Shown here in pieces: positions 13,501 to 25,315 of a stretch of 64,000 bases of DNA. How positions within the stretch are numbered: position 1 is the first letter of the stretch; each line of letters opens with the position of its first letter. The notes beneath the pieces are model-generated. The model saw only the letters and a program-made list of their open reading frames with translations, had not been told where the DNA came from and searched no databases. The DNA is taken from the NCBI GenBank assembly GCA_019914995.1, contig CM034133.1, forward strand, positions 1,922,001 to 1,986,000. Reading direction: 5' to 3'. The DNA comes from Acanthochlamys bracteata. Its lineage: Eukaryota; Streptophyta; Magnoliopsida; Pandanales; Velloziaceae. Made by a program: the position numbers and the translations under genes.

Positions 13501-14858
13501 TCCTCTCTCACACATTTTTCCAATTTCATTCGAGAGGGGAGCGAGTCCAAGCTCTTCTCTCCCAACGGTCGGCTGGGAACTCTAGATCTAGTCTTTCTCC
13601 AGCAAGATTAGCGGAAGAAGAGCTCCGGCACCGCCGTGGGCTTTTGATTTATCTCAGGTAGTTTCATTATAGATCCTCGAGGCTGTTCCGGATTTCCATT
13701 TTCTTCTTTTCCCTATCAGAACTGGTTTTGAGTTTATGAACTTGGCTTTAATCAATCGCGTGTATGATTTTTGTTGGGAATGGACCTTGGGATGAACTCG
13801 TTTAAAGTTTTGGGATTTGTTTGGTTGCTGAATCAGGTTGTTGTTTTATTACAATGTCAGAAATTCTTGTGGATTTATTGTGTTTTTAGGTATCAGGTAC
13901 TTGTTTTTGGTGTTGTGTATTTGAGGTTAGAGGTTTAGATACTATTCCTCTGATGAAGTTTACTGAATGAAAAGAGTGTTTTTTTTTTAGTTTGACCTTG
14001 TTTTCTGTTGCACTTAGTTGTGTATTGATCCATATTCGAACTTCTTCATAGCTGTGTGGAATTCAAACCTTGTCTGTGCATTTGCATGTCGTCCACAATG
14101 TTCATGATGCGTATTATCCTCCTTTCGTCAATGTGGTAGATAGGAAGAGTGAGCATTTGTTCATAAATAAACCATGAATTGACGATGTTGTGTATGCGCT
14201 TGTGTTGACTGAATGTAATGATGTGTGATGCATGCATGCTGGTAGTGGGGATTTCTTTAACAACAAAGTTTTTGTATGTTGATCGATTAATCACTCATGT
14301 ATCTGCAAGTTTAGCTACTGCTTTTTTTTTTTTCTCTCATTTGAGATAGCTTTTGGCATTCTTAAGGGGTTATAGAAATCCAAGCTACCTTGTGCTTATT
14401 TAAGTTATCTGAAGCATGGCAGTAAGAGTTTCATCACTGTGTTATCTCTTGCTATGATATTTTTAGTTAAAGCGATATGCTAACTGGAAAGATGAGATAA
14501 AACGTTGAAATTTGTTTCATACTAGAGCTGTGACAAGGTGTATCTAAATATGATAATCGATGTCTTTTTTTCTTTTCATGTTTATACTGCTGCGGTAAAC
14601 TGAAGCAGAAAATCATAAAATATGTGTTTTGACTGGCTTCATGTTGTATTTAATGTTTTCTTGCTGAAATAAATTTGTACAATACGAACTTGCTGTGTAG
14701 AATGTGGCTTATCTATGAATTACATCTCAATCTGTGGTGTTTAATCTATCCTACTGGGATTTTAGATTCATTAATCGGTATTTATTTATTATTTTATAAG
14801 GGCCAACACCCTTGTCACTTAGTTTCTCATGTCTATGCATGTCTGAAACATTTTGTAG
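13501..14858 (+). promoter_or_regulatory. 5' leader exon and leader intron of the importin-beta locus
   Basis: Sequence from about 13500 looks like a 5' untranslated exon ending ATCTCAG at 13657. It is followed by a donor GTAGTT (13658) and an acceptor TTTTGTAG ending at 14858, two bases before the ATG at 14861. This predicts a 1,201-bp leader intron. Such first introns often raise expression of plant housekeeping genes. The exon start is a guess. Confidence 0.55.
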
Positions 14859-14860
14859 AA

Positions 14861-17601
14861 ATGGCTCTGGAAATCACTGATCTCCTACTGTCTGCTCAAT
14901 CTCTGGATGGGAAGGTCAGAGTGACTGCAGAGACTAATCTCAAACAATTTCAGGAATGTAACATTGCAGTTTTTCTACTGTCCTTGTCTGCCGAGTTAGC
15001 AAATGACCAGAAGCCTCCAGAATCCCGGAGACTTGCTGGAATCGTTCTCAAGAATACCTTAGATGCAAAAGATGCTCTCAGGAAGCAGAAGCTCAGTGAA
15101 CAATGGCTCTGTGTTGAATCTTCAGTCAAAGATAAGATTAAGGAAGCACTTTTGCAGACACTTGGTTCATCTGTCTCCGAGGCGAGACAAACTTCTTCAC
15201 AAGTTATTGCGAAGATTGCTTCAATTGAGATCCCTCAAGGGCAATGGAAGGACCTCATTGGTCGTTTGCTTTCTCAACATGACCAATTCTGGCTCTCCTG
15301 TTCCATTGAAACAGTCAACTCTTGATGCTCTAGGATATGTATGTGAGGATGTTTCTTCTGAGCACTTAGACCAGGACCAAGTGAATGGAGTTCTAACTGC
15401 TGTGGTCCAGGGTATGACTCAGATCGAGCAGAGTTCTGAAGTGCGTCTTGCAGCTGTGAAAGCTTTGAATAATGCTCTTGCTTTTGCCCAGTCTAATTTT
15501 GAGAATGATATGGAGAGAAATTTCATCATGAAGGTTGTATGTGAGACTGCTGTATCACAAGAACTTGAAATTAGGAAAGCATCATTTGAGTGTCTTGTCT
15601 CTATATCCTCTATGTATTATGAGTACTTGCAGCCTTACATGGACGCTATCTTTGGATTGACTGCAAAGGCTTTAAAGGCAGATGAAGAGCCTGTTGCCCT
15701 CCAAGCTATAGAATTCTGGAGCTCAGTTTGTGATGAAGAAATTGAAATCCAGGAAGAGTATGAGGGATCCGATACTGGTGGCTCCTTCCATTCTCATTTT
15801 ATTGAAAAGGCGCTTTCTGCATTGGTTCCTCTCCTACTTGAGACCTTACTGAAGCAAGAAGAGGATCAAGACCAAGATGATGGAATTTGGAATCTTTCAA
15901 TGGCTGGTGGAACCTGCCTTGGGCTTGTAGCAAAGACTGTTGGTGACGCAGTTGTGCCACTTGTCATGCCTTTTGTTGAATCAAACTTTACTATGACCAA
16001 CTGGCACAACCGTGAGGCTGCACCTTTGCATTTGGCTCAATTCTTGAAGGTTCATCAATAGCAAGACTCTCACCACTAGTTCATACTGGTTTTGAGTTCC
16101 TTCTTAATGCTATGAAGGACCAGAATAACCATGTTAAGGACACAACAGCTTGGACCTTGAGTAGGATTTTTGAGATCCTACATTCTCCAGCTAGTCAGTA
16201 GTCGGTAATAACTGCTGCTAACATTCCAAGCATAATGCATCTTCTGCTGGAAAGTATTAAAGATACACATAATGTGGCTGAGAAAGTTTGTGGTGCTATC
16301 TACTTTCTTGCTCAGGGATATGAAGATGCAGGCTCTGATGCCACGGTTCTTGTCCCTTATGTTGGCAACATTATTTCAAGTCTTCTTTCTGCTGTTGATC
16401 GTACAGATGCGAACAACTCAAGGCTCCGTGTATCAGCTTATGAAACAGTCAATGAAGTAGTGAGATGCTGCAAAATTCCAGAGACATCTGTGATCGTGGC
16501 CCGGTTACTGCAGGAGATCATGGGGAGACTAGGTCAAACTATGCATATGGAAATCTTGTCTTCAGATGATAGGGAGAAGCAAAGTGATTTGCAAGCTTCA
16601 CTTTGTGGGGTTCTTCAAGTGATCATCCAGAAGCTTAATGCTAGCGAGGAGACAAAATCGTTAATCCTTCAGTCTGCAGACCAGGTTATGGGACTACTTC
16701 TACAAGTATTTGGCTGCCGTAGTTCTTCTGTACATGAAGAAGCAATGCTTGCAATTGGAGCTCTTGCTTATGCTACTGGTTTAGAGTTTGCAAAGTATAT
16801 GAGTGAGTTCTACAAGTATGTAGATATGGGATTACAAAATTTTGAGGAGTACCAGGTATGCTCGATCTCAGTTGGTGTGGCTGGTGACATCTGTCGCTCT
16901 CTGGATGATAGGATCCTTCCTTATTGTGATGGCATCATGACTAATCTTCTGAAGGACCTGTCCAACCCTGCACTTCATCGATCTGTCAAACCTCCTATAT
17001 TCTCATGCTTTGGAGACATTGCCCTTGCCATAGGGCAGAATTTTGAGAAGTATCTCCCTTATGCTATGCCAATGCTGCAGGGGGCTGCAGAACTATGCTC
17101 TCACTTGGATGCTAATGATGAGGATATGCTTGACTATGGAAATCAGCTAAGACGGGGCATATTTGAGGCATACTCTGGAATACTTCAAGGGCTCAAGAAC
17201 TCTAAAGCAGAGCTCATGGTGCCTTTTGCTGCCCCTCTTTTGCAATACATTGAGGCAGTAGCAAGAGACAGAAACAGGTACTCTCATACTTAGCTCACCT
17301 AAACATGGTTTCCTGATAACCCCATCTGTGATAGTTTTTTTCATTGTTGTCTTTTTTACCACTTCATTCTTGTCTGAACGTATTGTTCAATTTTCTCTGT
17401 AGGGATGAGGGAGTGACTAAGGCTGCAGTGGCAGTGATGGGTGACATGGCGGACACTCTCGGCCCCAACACAAAGGTCTTCTTCAAGGACTGCACTTTCC
17501 ATGTGGAATTCTTGGGGCAATGCTTCCAGTCGGATGATGATCAATTGAAGGAGACTGCATCTTGGACGCGCGGGATGATCGGACGCGTGCTTGTTTCTTG
17601 A
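14861..17601 (+). pseudogene. Importin subunit beta-1-like gene with three disabling lesions
   Basis: The locus encodes an importin-beta homologue, closest in memory to Arabidopsis At3g08943/At3g08947: HEAT repeats, MALEITDLLLSAQS start, and conserved blocks such as ALQAIEFWSSVCDEEIE. Exon 1 runs 14861-17277 and exon 2 runs 17403-17601. Importins of this type carry cargo through nuclear pores. Three lesions break the frame. About 15272-15276 has one extra base (or two missing) between LLS and NMTNSGSP. At about 16021 one base is missing in the expected EAATFAFGSILEG block. At 16199-16201 there is an in-frame TAG where homologues have an aromatic residue (SPASQ-stop-SVITAAN). The rest, including the last intron and the C-terminus, is well conserved. 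Either this is a young pseudogene or the sequence carries errors; three separate lesions favour the former. Confidence 0.8.
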
Positions 17602-18371
17602 GCTGTCTACTCCTGTCTGATGTTAGGTGAAAGGTATACATGCAGTTGTAAGAGGTCCTGGTGTTCTATTTGCAGAACGACCAGGATCTTAATGTGTTGG
17701 TAGTGTCTAGTTTGGAGTCTGTTTACTCCCTTAAGGAGAGTGCAGTCTTTTACCACTCGCAGATTGGTCAGAAGGTGATTACGGGGTCAAATTTTAAAAA
17801 CTCTGCTACTAAAGCATCCACTAGTTCGTGGGTCTGTAAATTTTGAAGTGAATTCCAACTGTGATCATCTGTCTCTACAGTGCTGCAGTATGATCTTTAT
17901 TTCAAACTTCTTATGTGTTTTTTCTTGTCCAAAGATATTAAATTAGAGTTTGGTAAAGTTTCAAAATGTTTTCGAGCAGCTGCCAGGTTTCTTCAATCAT
18001 AGTGCAATTGATTGATAGCATAACGACATAGAATTTGTTGAATACTCTAGGAGTACCTAATAATTTCACATGAACCAAACCGGTTCACACGGTCTGAAGA
18101 CTCAACTCTCAAAAGAAGAAACAAGAAACTTTATTTTATTTTAATAGAGAGCAAAAGTATCACTTGAGAATGGACTCTTAGTAGTTATTACTGAATCTCA
18201 ACAGACTCAACACATTACAAAATCTGGACAACGACATCAAAACATTATTGTCGAACGCAAATGTTCAACTTATAATAATCATAAGAATTAGAAAGAAAAA
18301 GAAAACAACGGAGAAGATTATTAGTGAAGATGCCAGCAACAAGTCGAACTCATAGAAGACCTTCATTATTT
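17602..18371. other. Convergent 3' regions
   Basis: This lies between the importin locus (+) and the Ole e 1 gene (-), so it should hold both 3' untranslated regions. Apart from short open frames without signatures, nothing is recognised. Confidence 0.55.
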
Positions 18372-18872
18372 CTAGCACAGTGACGGCCGGAAAGCCAACG
18401 GCCCAGCAGAATAGAGGTCTAGAATGTAATCGCCATAGTTCTTCTTCCCCTCCGAGCGAAGTGCAGCACCGACGAGTCCATTGTTAAGGTTGGTGAGGTA
18501 ATTGCATTTGGGGTTATCGGAAGAAAGGAGGCGCACGGTGCACGAGAGGCGAGGGTGTACAATGTGGTCAACAAGCGGGCCGTAGAAGTATCCGTTATCA
18601 TCAGCGGTGAACACTTCGAAGAAGCTCACACGGCTCTTGGAGTCCTTGCAAGTAATGCTGACCTTTGCCTTAGGCAAGGGCTTGGCTTTGGTGAGAGACC
18701 ATGTTCCCTTGAGCGAGCAGTCCTGGCAATAAATCATGCCTTGTACTGCAGTGATTACTTTAGGATTTTTTGCTGGAGGCGAGGAAGGTGGGTGTTTTCC
18801 ATTATTGTTGGCAGCAGCAAAGACAACGAGGGAGGCGAAGAGGAGAGCGAAGAGAAGGGATTGAGTTGCCAT
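18372..18872 (-). CDS. Pollen Ole e 1 allergen/extensin family secreted protein
   Basis: A single exon gives 166 residues. Residues 1-21 (MATQSLLFALLFASLVVFAA) form a signal peptide, followed by a short Pro/Ser linker (HPPSSPPAK). The Ole e 1-like fold follows, with YCQDCSLKG near residue 48, a second Cys block at ITCKDS, then LSCTV and PKCNYLTN, and a terminal Cys (FRPSLC). Six cysteines spaced like this typify the family. These small cell-wall or extracellular proteins are known from pollen and from roots; their biochemical role is mostly unclear. The length is normal. A degraded relative lies just upstream of it at 20258-20835. In Arabidopsis an Ole e 1 gene (At5g05500) adjoins REC8 (At5g05490), and REC8 lies about 16 kb away here. 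Confidence 0.88.
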   Translation of the reverse strand: MATQSLLFALLFASLVVFAAANNNGKHPPSSPPAKNPKVITAVQGMIYCQDCSLKGTWSLTKAKPLPKAKVSITCKDSKSRVSFFEVFTADDNGYFYGPLVDHIVHPRLSCTVRLLSSDNPKCNYLTNLNNGLVGAALRSEGKKNYGDYILDLYSAGPLAFRPSLC

Positions 18873-19004
18873 GATCGTTCTTGTTGTTGGTTTCTTTAGC
18901 TAGCTACCTATTTTGCTGTTTCCGACGTATCTTTTTGGTGGATGGTTGCCAGACTGCCAGTAACGAATGACAAGCGTACATATACATGTAGAGACTGAAT
19001 TATT

Positions 19005-19013
19005 AATTATATA
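19005..19013 (-). promoter_or_regulatory. Possible TATA box of the Ole e 1 gene
   Basis: The minus strand reads TATATAATT about 130-140 bases before the start codon at 18872. The distance would imply a leader of about 100 bases. The region is AT-rich, so this may be chance. Confidence 0.3.
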
Positions 19014-19482
19014 ATAAACCGACGACAACTGAAACACAGACGTGCTCTGCAGCAAATTCTTCGGACGTGAAGTCCAGTAAGCAGAAAAGAACTCGTTCTT
19101 CAGCAAAAATATTCGGTATATATGTATATTAAGATGATTTTTTCTTTTTCCTTTTTCATTCTCCAGAAAATGATTAATTATAAACTGTTAAACAAGGGTT
19201 CTTTGGACAAATGAGTAAAATAGTGGTAAAAAATTTGGTAAGTGGGCTGTAGACGTGCAACCCATTTTATGCTTACAATTGTTGGTTGATGAATGCAGTA
19301 CTTCAAAAGTTCTTATATCTGAAATCCCGCCAAGGAGTTTGGTACCAGATTAAATTTAGGACAATTTGTTTGTTTCTCAGTTGAAGTTTTCTTGCTTGCG
19401 TATGACTAAAATAGTTGTGAGGGGATTGAGTGCATCCTAGATGACTTTAGTAATAAAAGCAATATGCGTCCGATCTCCATAT

Positions 19483-19590
19483 ATAGAATAGTTTTCTTCA
19501 GAACATACTGCATACCACATTGTAATCAGTAATAGTTCTTCCTTCTCAATTAAAAAAAAAAAAAAAAAAATAGAACAGTTTTCTTCAGAA
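19483..19590 (+). mobile_element. Short retroposed fragment with poly(A) and 20-bp target duplication
   Basis: The string TAGAATAGTTTTCTTCAGAA (19484-19503) recurs as TAGAACAGTTTTCTTCAGAA (19571-19590), one mismatch in 20. Between them lie about 48 bases of unrelated sequence followed by a run of 19 A (19552-19570) that directly abuts the second copy. Long direct repeats plus a 3' poly(A) run are the hallmark of LINE-type target-primed insertion. The insert is too short to be a full SINE. It is probably a strongly 5'-truncated cDNA end. Confidence 0.7.
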
Positions 19591-19891
19591 GCCAACTCGA
19601 TCCTTCGATTACTCCAAATAGCCCATTCTGAGTTCTGATTGTCTTGTCATATACTCTCTGCAGTCTGCAACTCAGCTAATTGAGCTTGCCTAGCTAAAGT
19701 AGATGTTCACAATGGAAAACTTAGTCCAGGGGATGTTTTTAATCAGACAATTACAACATGGATCACGCCATTTTGACTAAATATGCACATAGACATCCTG
19801 GACGAGATATGTTTAAAAGACTTCCTGGACGTATAGTACTCTAGGTAGGATTTCCCCTTCTATGTCTAAAAAAACCAATATTAAAACTTTT

Positions 19892-19911
19892 AGTATATAT
19901 ATATATATATA
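19892..19911. repeat. TA microsatellite
   Basis: About ten TA units lie between the Ole e 1 gene and its decayed copy. Confidence 0.85.
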
Positions 19912-20257
19912 TTGATTGTATAGTTGCATAATATGTATTGAAAATTTCAGTATTACTATTGATTACTGTTGTTCATGATAGGTACTTGTTGAGTAATGGC
20001 TTCAAGAAGAATCAGATTTCAACAAAGAAAACAAGCTAAAGCTCCACCAAGTGCAGTGCAGAGGTAATGTTTATTATCACTGACGAAGCGCAAACACGTA
20101 CGTATAGTACAAAATCTTGAAAAACAAAAAGAAAACCAAACCATAAGAGTACAAAATTAATCAAACATGAATCACATGCTCATGAACTCAACAACAAAAA
20201 TGGTAGAGGGGCATGACACTGATCGAACGATCACGCAATTAATGCCAACTAACAGCC

Positions 20258-20835
20258 TCAGTGAGCTTTCCACAAGTGACAGCAGTTTGCTGGCCTGAAC
20301 GCCAACGGTCCAGCAGCATAGTGCGATGCAGTAAATTCCTTGCCGGTTATGTTCCTCTTGAAATTGCGAAGCTTGGCACCAAGGATGCCACCATATATTG
20401 ATGTTAGTGTGAAGACTGCAGTGATGTTGAGATGATGAAATAAACCTTACACTGCACTGATCAACAGGGCTTTTAAGTTGTACTCCAGTGATCGGAACGA
20501 AGAAGTAGCCAGTGCTGGTTGTTTTCATTAATTGGACACTTTGAAGAAATTAACTTTCATCTTATTCGCTTCAAACAATGCCATGGCAATCTTCGTTAGC
20601 TCCAGGGGAAGGTTTGGCATTGGTGAGCCAAGATGTCCCAGAAAAAGAATAGTTCTGGCAAAAGACCAACGCCTTCTGAGACGTAACTTTTTAATGGTGG
20701 AGGAGGAGTGGGATTGGTGACACAGACGGGCAATGGGCATGAATGTATGTTTTCTAGGAAATCTCCGGCAACGAGGACAATGAGTGAGGACAAGAAGAGA
20801 GCTGAGAGAAGTAGAGCTTGGCTAGTTGCCCTTAT
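20258..20835 (-). pseudogene. Decayed Ole e 1 family gene
   Basis: Read on the minus strand, the segment keeps a signal peptide (RATSQALLLSALFLSSL), a Pro-rich linker (TNPTPPPPLK), GTSWLTNAKP, TGYFFVPITG, and the family end AAGPLAFRP, all parallel to the intact gene at 18372-18872. The start codon position reads ATA instead of ATG (20835-20833). The conserved pieces lie in different frames, so at least two frameshifts are needed: one in the first cysteine region, one near 20400 between TNIN and GGILGAKLR. A TAA also follows FFKVSN at about 20530. It is a non-coding relic of a local duplication. Confidence 0.8.
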
Positions 20836-21588
20836 TTTCTGCTGCTGGTTTCTCTCTAGTTAGCTCTCTCTTGTTAAATTTTGTGTTTGAGTTTTCAGGT
20901 GTTGTAGGAATGCTAGTGTATGTATACATGCAGGGCTTAGATTTGAATACTAGAAATTAGGTATATATATGTGCACTGCAGAAAAAGTTGGAAATGGTCG
21001 TTGAGTCATGTTAAATGAGGGAATTTGAACTTTAATTGTGTTTAAAACTGGCAACAAACGAAAATTTGTTGAGTGGGTTTCATTTGGGTAATGAAAGTAT
21101 AAAAATGTCGTCCGACATAATCACTAAAAGAATAAGAAATCACCTGCTGCCGCTTGGATTTTAAGAATGAGTTCCATGTACCTTAAGTTCCTGAAATCTT
21201 CTTGTATACCAAAATCATTCATATAAGAAAGTTCGAACGAGTTATAGGCACGGATATAGCAGCTTAGAAAGATATCTACAGGACTTTTGGGTTTGTTTGA
21301 ACACATCCTCCACTAATTCACATTCTCTTTCTATGCAAAACAATCAGAACAATTCCATATACAGTTTATATATACGATCATTCAGCTAGAGCTGCGGACA
21401 AGTAACAACTAACGAAGTCAACAAGTTTTCGGTTTGTCCACTTTCAAGCACAACTATATACATTCCAAGTTACGAACTATTGCAGCTGCCAGCCCTTTTT
21501 GCGTAAAAGGGACAGAAAAGCTACAAAAGGGACTTAAAGCAGTTCACCGTAACACTGGTGACAAACTCAACTGCTTATGATCTTTCAG
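20836..21588. other. Spacer before the receptor-like kinase 3' end
   Basis: It holds the upstream region of the decayed Ole e 1 copy and the 3' untranslated region of the minus-strand LRR kinase-like gene. Nothing else is recognised. Confidence 0.55.
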
Positions 21589-24500
21589 TCAACTCCTGAG
21601 TCCTGACGATATAATCTCAAGCTCTGCCCACCACAATTGGGACATGTTTGGTGCCGCACCATCTGGTGATAATAATGTAATGTCTTTCAGTCTGCTCACG
21701 ATCTCTTGAATTTTCGGTCTATGTAAAGGATCTGGATTTATACAGGAACGTACCAACTCAATCAAAGCATCTACATCATTCTCATTGTATGTCGTTAGTG
21801 TCGAGTCGATCATTTCCTTAAGAGGCTTCTCCCCCTTTAAGTAACTCGAAGCCCAGTGCACAAGGAGACTCTGATCCTCATAAAATGGAAGCTTTCCAGA
21901 AATCATCTCTAATAAGATTATTCCGAACTCGTATACATGATCTGACATTTTGGACATTGTCCTAGAGAAATCTGACCTAATTGAGTCTAGTTCAGTTTCT
22001 TCTGTTTTGGACCATAAACCAATATCTGAAACTTTGCCAGCATAGTCTTCAGTGAGATATATGAAAGAAGAGTTCAGATTCCTTAATAGAAAAGGTGGAG
22101 ATAGCTGGTGCATATATTCAAGACTGTATGCAATTCCCATCGCAACACGCAACCGCATTGTCCAATCCAAATGCTCTGCTTCTTTAACTGCAACAAAATC
22201 CACGAAAAGTAAATTGTTAGATGCAGAACAAAGATCCTGATACATAGAGAATTATTATACTTAAGCTATCACTGTAGAATTAGCCCAACTTAAAGATTAA
22301 CATGGCAATTTGGTATAATTGAAGAATAGTTAGCACTTTGAATAGTTTTTTGTTCTGTCATCTAAATTTAGTCAACAATGTGTTTCATCTCTAGTATATT
22401 TCAGACGCCATATCTGAAGGTCCAGTGAAGCTGATACTTACCATGCAGATGTTCAAAGAGTGTGCCATTTGGAGCATATTCAAACACCATCATTCTCGAG
22501 AATGGCTTGTCTTCCATGCAGTACCCGAGAAGATTCACAAAATTTTTGTGGTTAACCTTTGATAGTATTGAGATCTGAAATTATAGAGACTTCATTATCA
22601 AAATAACATTATTATATGAGTGGGATAAACTGTAGCATGAGCAAACTCTTGTGAGTTACCTTCTTCCTGAAGTGACATTCCCTTTCATTTGACCACTCTT
22701 TTTCAGACTTAATCGAAATTGATGCAACTAGTATCTCAACTCCACTTGACAGTGTTCCTTTGTATAAAGCGCAATCAAACGCAAAACCAATGATGTTGCT
22801 AAAATCTTCACAAGCAGTCATGATTTCTGTTCTTTTAAGCGCAGGAATTCCTGTAAACTAGAATTCTATCATTTTCGTAGAAAGTAAATTGTAAAACAAA
22901 TTAATAGTTCAAAATTATATTGAGGGGAGCTCAACCTGTAACCAATGCCTTTTGCAACTGTCCGCTTAATCCTGTAGCCCAAGGTCGAGCTACAATCTTG
23001 TTGGAACGGAAGTACAAGTAATATAATGCAGCAAACACAAGAACAACAGAAAACCCACCAACAATGGGCATTGATATGATGAGGGCAGACTTCTTGTTTC
23101 CCTTAGATTCTGAAGGCGATGGTGATAGAGATTCATTCACCAAAGATCGTGCAGGAGAAGGTGACGGTGCCGGCGAAGGTGACAGTGCTGCAGTATGATT
23201 TTCCTTATCCTTAAGTTGCCTCCTCAATTTAGTATGCTCTTCCATCAGTCTTCGCATAGTTGCATTAGCAACAATCCTGAATTAAACTCAGGAATCATTA
23301 TAGTGGACTATGAAAGAAGGTGTACAGATTAATTCTTGGGTGTTCCTAGGAAACTTGCTGTCACTGGACTTGCCAATGCGAAGAATTAATTCTAGGAACA
23401 AGGCTAATAGCTTCAATCTTGGCAGTAATGACAGCAGCACTTGCTGTGCTTATGTGGAGCACTACCCTTTGTGGAAACTGCATTTTTTAAGTGAAAAGAC
23501 CTACCACATAGATAACTGGAGATGTTGAGGACAAGCATATGGCAAGGTAGGCCTTTAATGCAATAGAACAGTGGTTTTATTCCAATTATCTTCTGCATGT
23601 GCTATTAGATGTACCAGAAGATGGAAAATAGAAATTACCTTGTTACAGATCCCCTTCTTGAAGAGGGGATCTTGCCAAGCTTAAGTTCAGATAGCAAATT
23701 GGAATCACAAAGCTCAGGTGAAGTGTCACTCGAAAAACTGTTCCTCCGGAGTATACTAGGAAAATGCAAGAAAAGTTTAGTGAACAAAATCAATATCCTC
23801 AAGTGCAATCAGATTAGTAACTAGGCATCCAACCTTGAGAAGTTACAAACTTCTCACTCACAGGGTTTCTAAGGAGGGTATGCTGCGCAGATCATGGGGG
23901 AGGACCCCACTAAGGTTATTGTGTCCCAAATCCAAAATCACAAGCTTCTGCAATCTTGTGAACGCATTAGGCACAGTACCATAAAAAGAATTGTTGTGCA
24001 GTATCCTGTATGACAAAAGAACTAAATATTACTAACAAACTGCTATGACAAAATAGATTGCAAATCAGTTATATATATGCTCAATTAGTTCAAAGATAGG
24101 GTATTGAATAGCTTCATCGTGCTATTATACTTCTCTAGCTACCAGAGTACCCATTCTTACAGGCTTTCTAAGTTTGATTCCTCAATTCGAAACTCCTTAC
24201 ATTGAAAATCATAACTTTCATTTATGAGTAATGACAAGGCAATCATAACCGATAGTCAGTGTTCCGTCCAAATCTTCTGGAACTGTTTTTTTTTCAATTT
24301 TAACGGAGCTCATAAGCAAACACATTATGAGATGGTATTAGAGTTTTCTTTTTGTTCTTGATTTATGCAAACAAAAGTAAGTTCAAATGCTTCTAAGGAA
24401 CCAAATAAGTGCTAACAAGATAAAGAAAGGCTGAGATTTACTAACAGCGATCTCAAGTAGATCAGACTCCCAAGTCCGGGTGCAAGTGTACCTTTCAGGA

Positions 24501-25315
24501 GAAGGTTCTTCAGTATCCTACAAAACAAAACTCCATATATATTACATTCCATCAAGGCATGTCCTTATACTGGAAAAAAGAAGAAAGAAAACAAAATTGT
24601 AGAAATCAGGTGATTCAAATTTTTTGGTAGCTTGCAATTTATAACACCCAATTGGTATTGCTTCATCAGAATTAGGAGGAAGCAACAGTTGCAACCGGGT
24701 CATAACCGCAACTCAGTAAGGTCCACATCAGCCCACACAGGAAATAAAACAAACATATAGCTTGCATATCAATTCTAGCAGATGGATGACAAATGAAATT
24801 TAACACTAAAAATTACATGAAGAGCAACATTAAAAAGCAACAATCAATTCACTTGAAGCTGATAAGCACTCAAAGCAGAAGCAAAGATGGCCAACAGAGC
24901 ATGCGAAGTTTAGAAATCAAGTATTAAACAAATCACTGTATTTTAAGATACAAGTTAACTGAAAGCAAAATTCAACAATAAAGCAACTTCAAAATACTGT
25001 AACAAAAAACAACTTACAAAGAAACTACTCTTCCATTCCAGCACTTGACTCCAAACCACGAGCAGTGATCTAAAGCTCTTCCATCCTCTTGCTTCCATCG
25101 TAACAGAGCTCCGTAGGGATCAATCTCCACTCTCTCCTTAAACCTCAACAATACCCTCCCTATACACAAAGAAACAATGAACAACAGACGGAAATCACCA
25201 AAAAGGAACAACTCCTAGCACAAACAAATAAACCTTCATCGTTTGAAGAATCGCAAACACACACAGCTCCACGAAGCAACAGTATCAACAGCAATACCAG
25301 CATCAACCTTTTCAT
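21589..25315 (-). CDS. LRR receptor-like pseudokinase, MRH1/At2g40270 type
   Basis: Nine exons (25315-25234, 25159-25018, 24517-24446, 24005-23862, 23755-23639, 23276-22936, 22850-22660, 22574-22442, 22187-21589) give 606 residues with all phases consistent. There is a signal peptide (MKRLMLVLLLILLLLRG), an LRR N-cap (CSWFGVKCWNGRVVSL), and about four LRRs on 72-base exon units. A Ser/Pro juxtamembrane tract (SPSPAPSPSPARS) precedes a transmembrane helix at about 249-274, then a kinase-like domain. The catalytic loop reads LRNLNSS instead of HRDxxxxN, the glycine loop is degenerate (IGFAFDCALYKG), and DFG reads SDIG. It is therefore very probably inactive as a kinase. Family members act in root-hair growth and pollen-tube reception; the ligand is unknown here. 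The end PNMSQLWWAELEI is family-typical. Confidence 0.85.

Larger units (their letters stand above)
18873..20257. other. Spacer upstream of the Ole e 1 gene
   Basis: It holds the promoter of the minus-strand Ole e 1 gene, with a TATA-like string on the minus strand near 19005-19013. It also contains a short retroposed fragment with poly(A) (19504-19570) and a TA microsatellite (about 19892-19911). No intact gene is seen. Confidence 0.6.

Noticed and set aside
20528..20740. Independent small protein on the minus strand
   Set aside because: Its pieces align with the neighbouring Ole e 1 gene and belong to the decayed copy.
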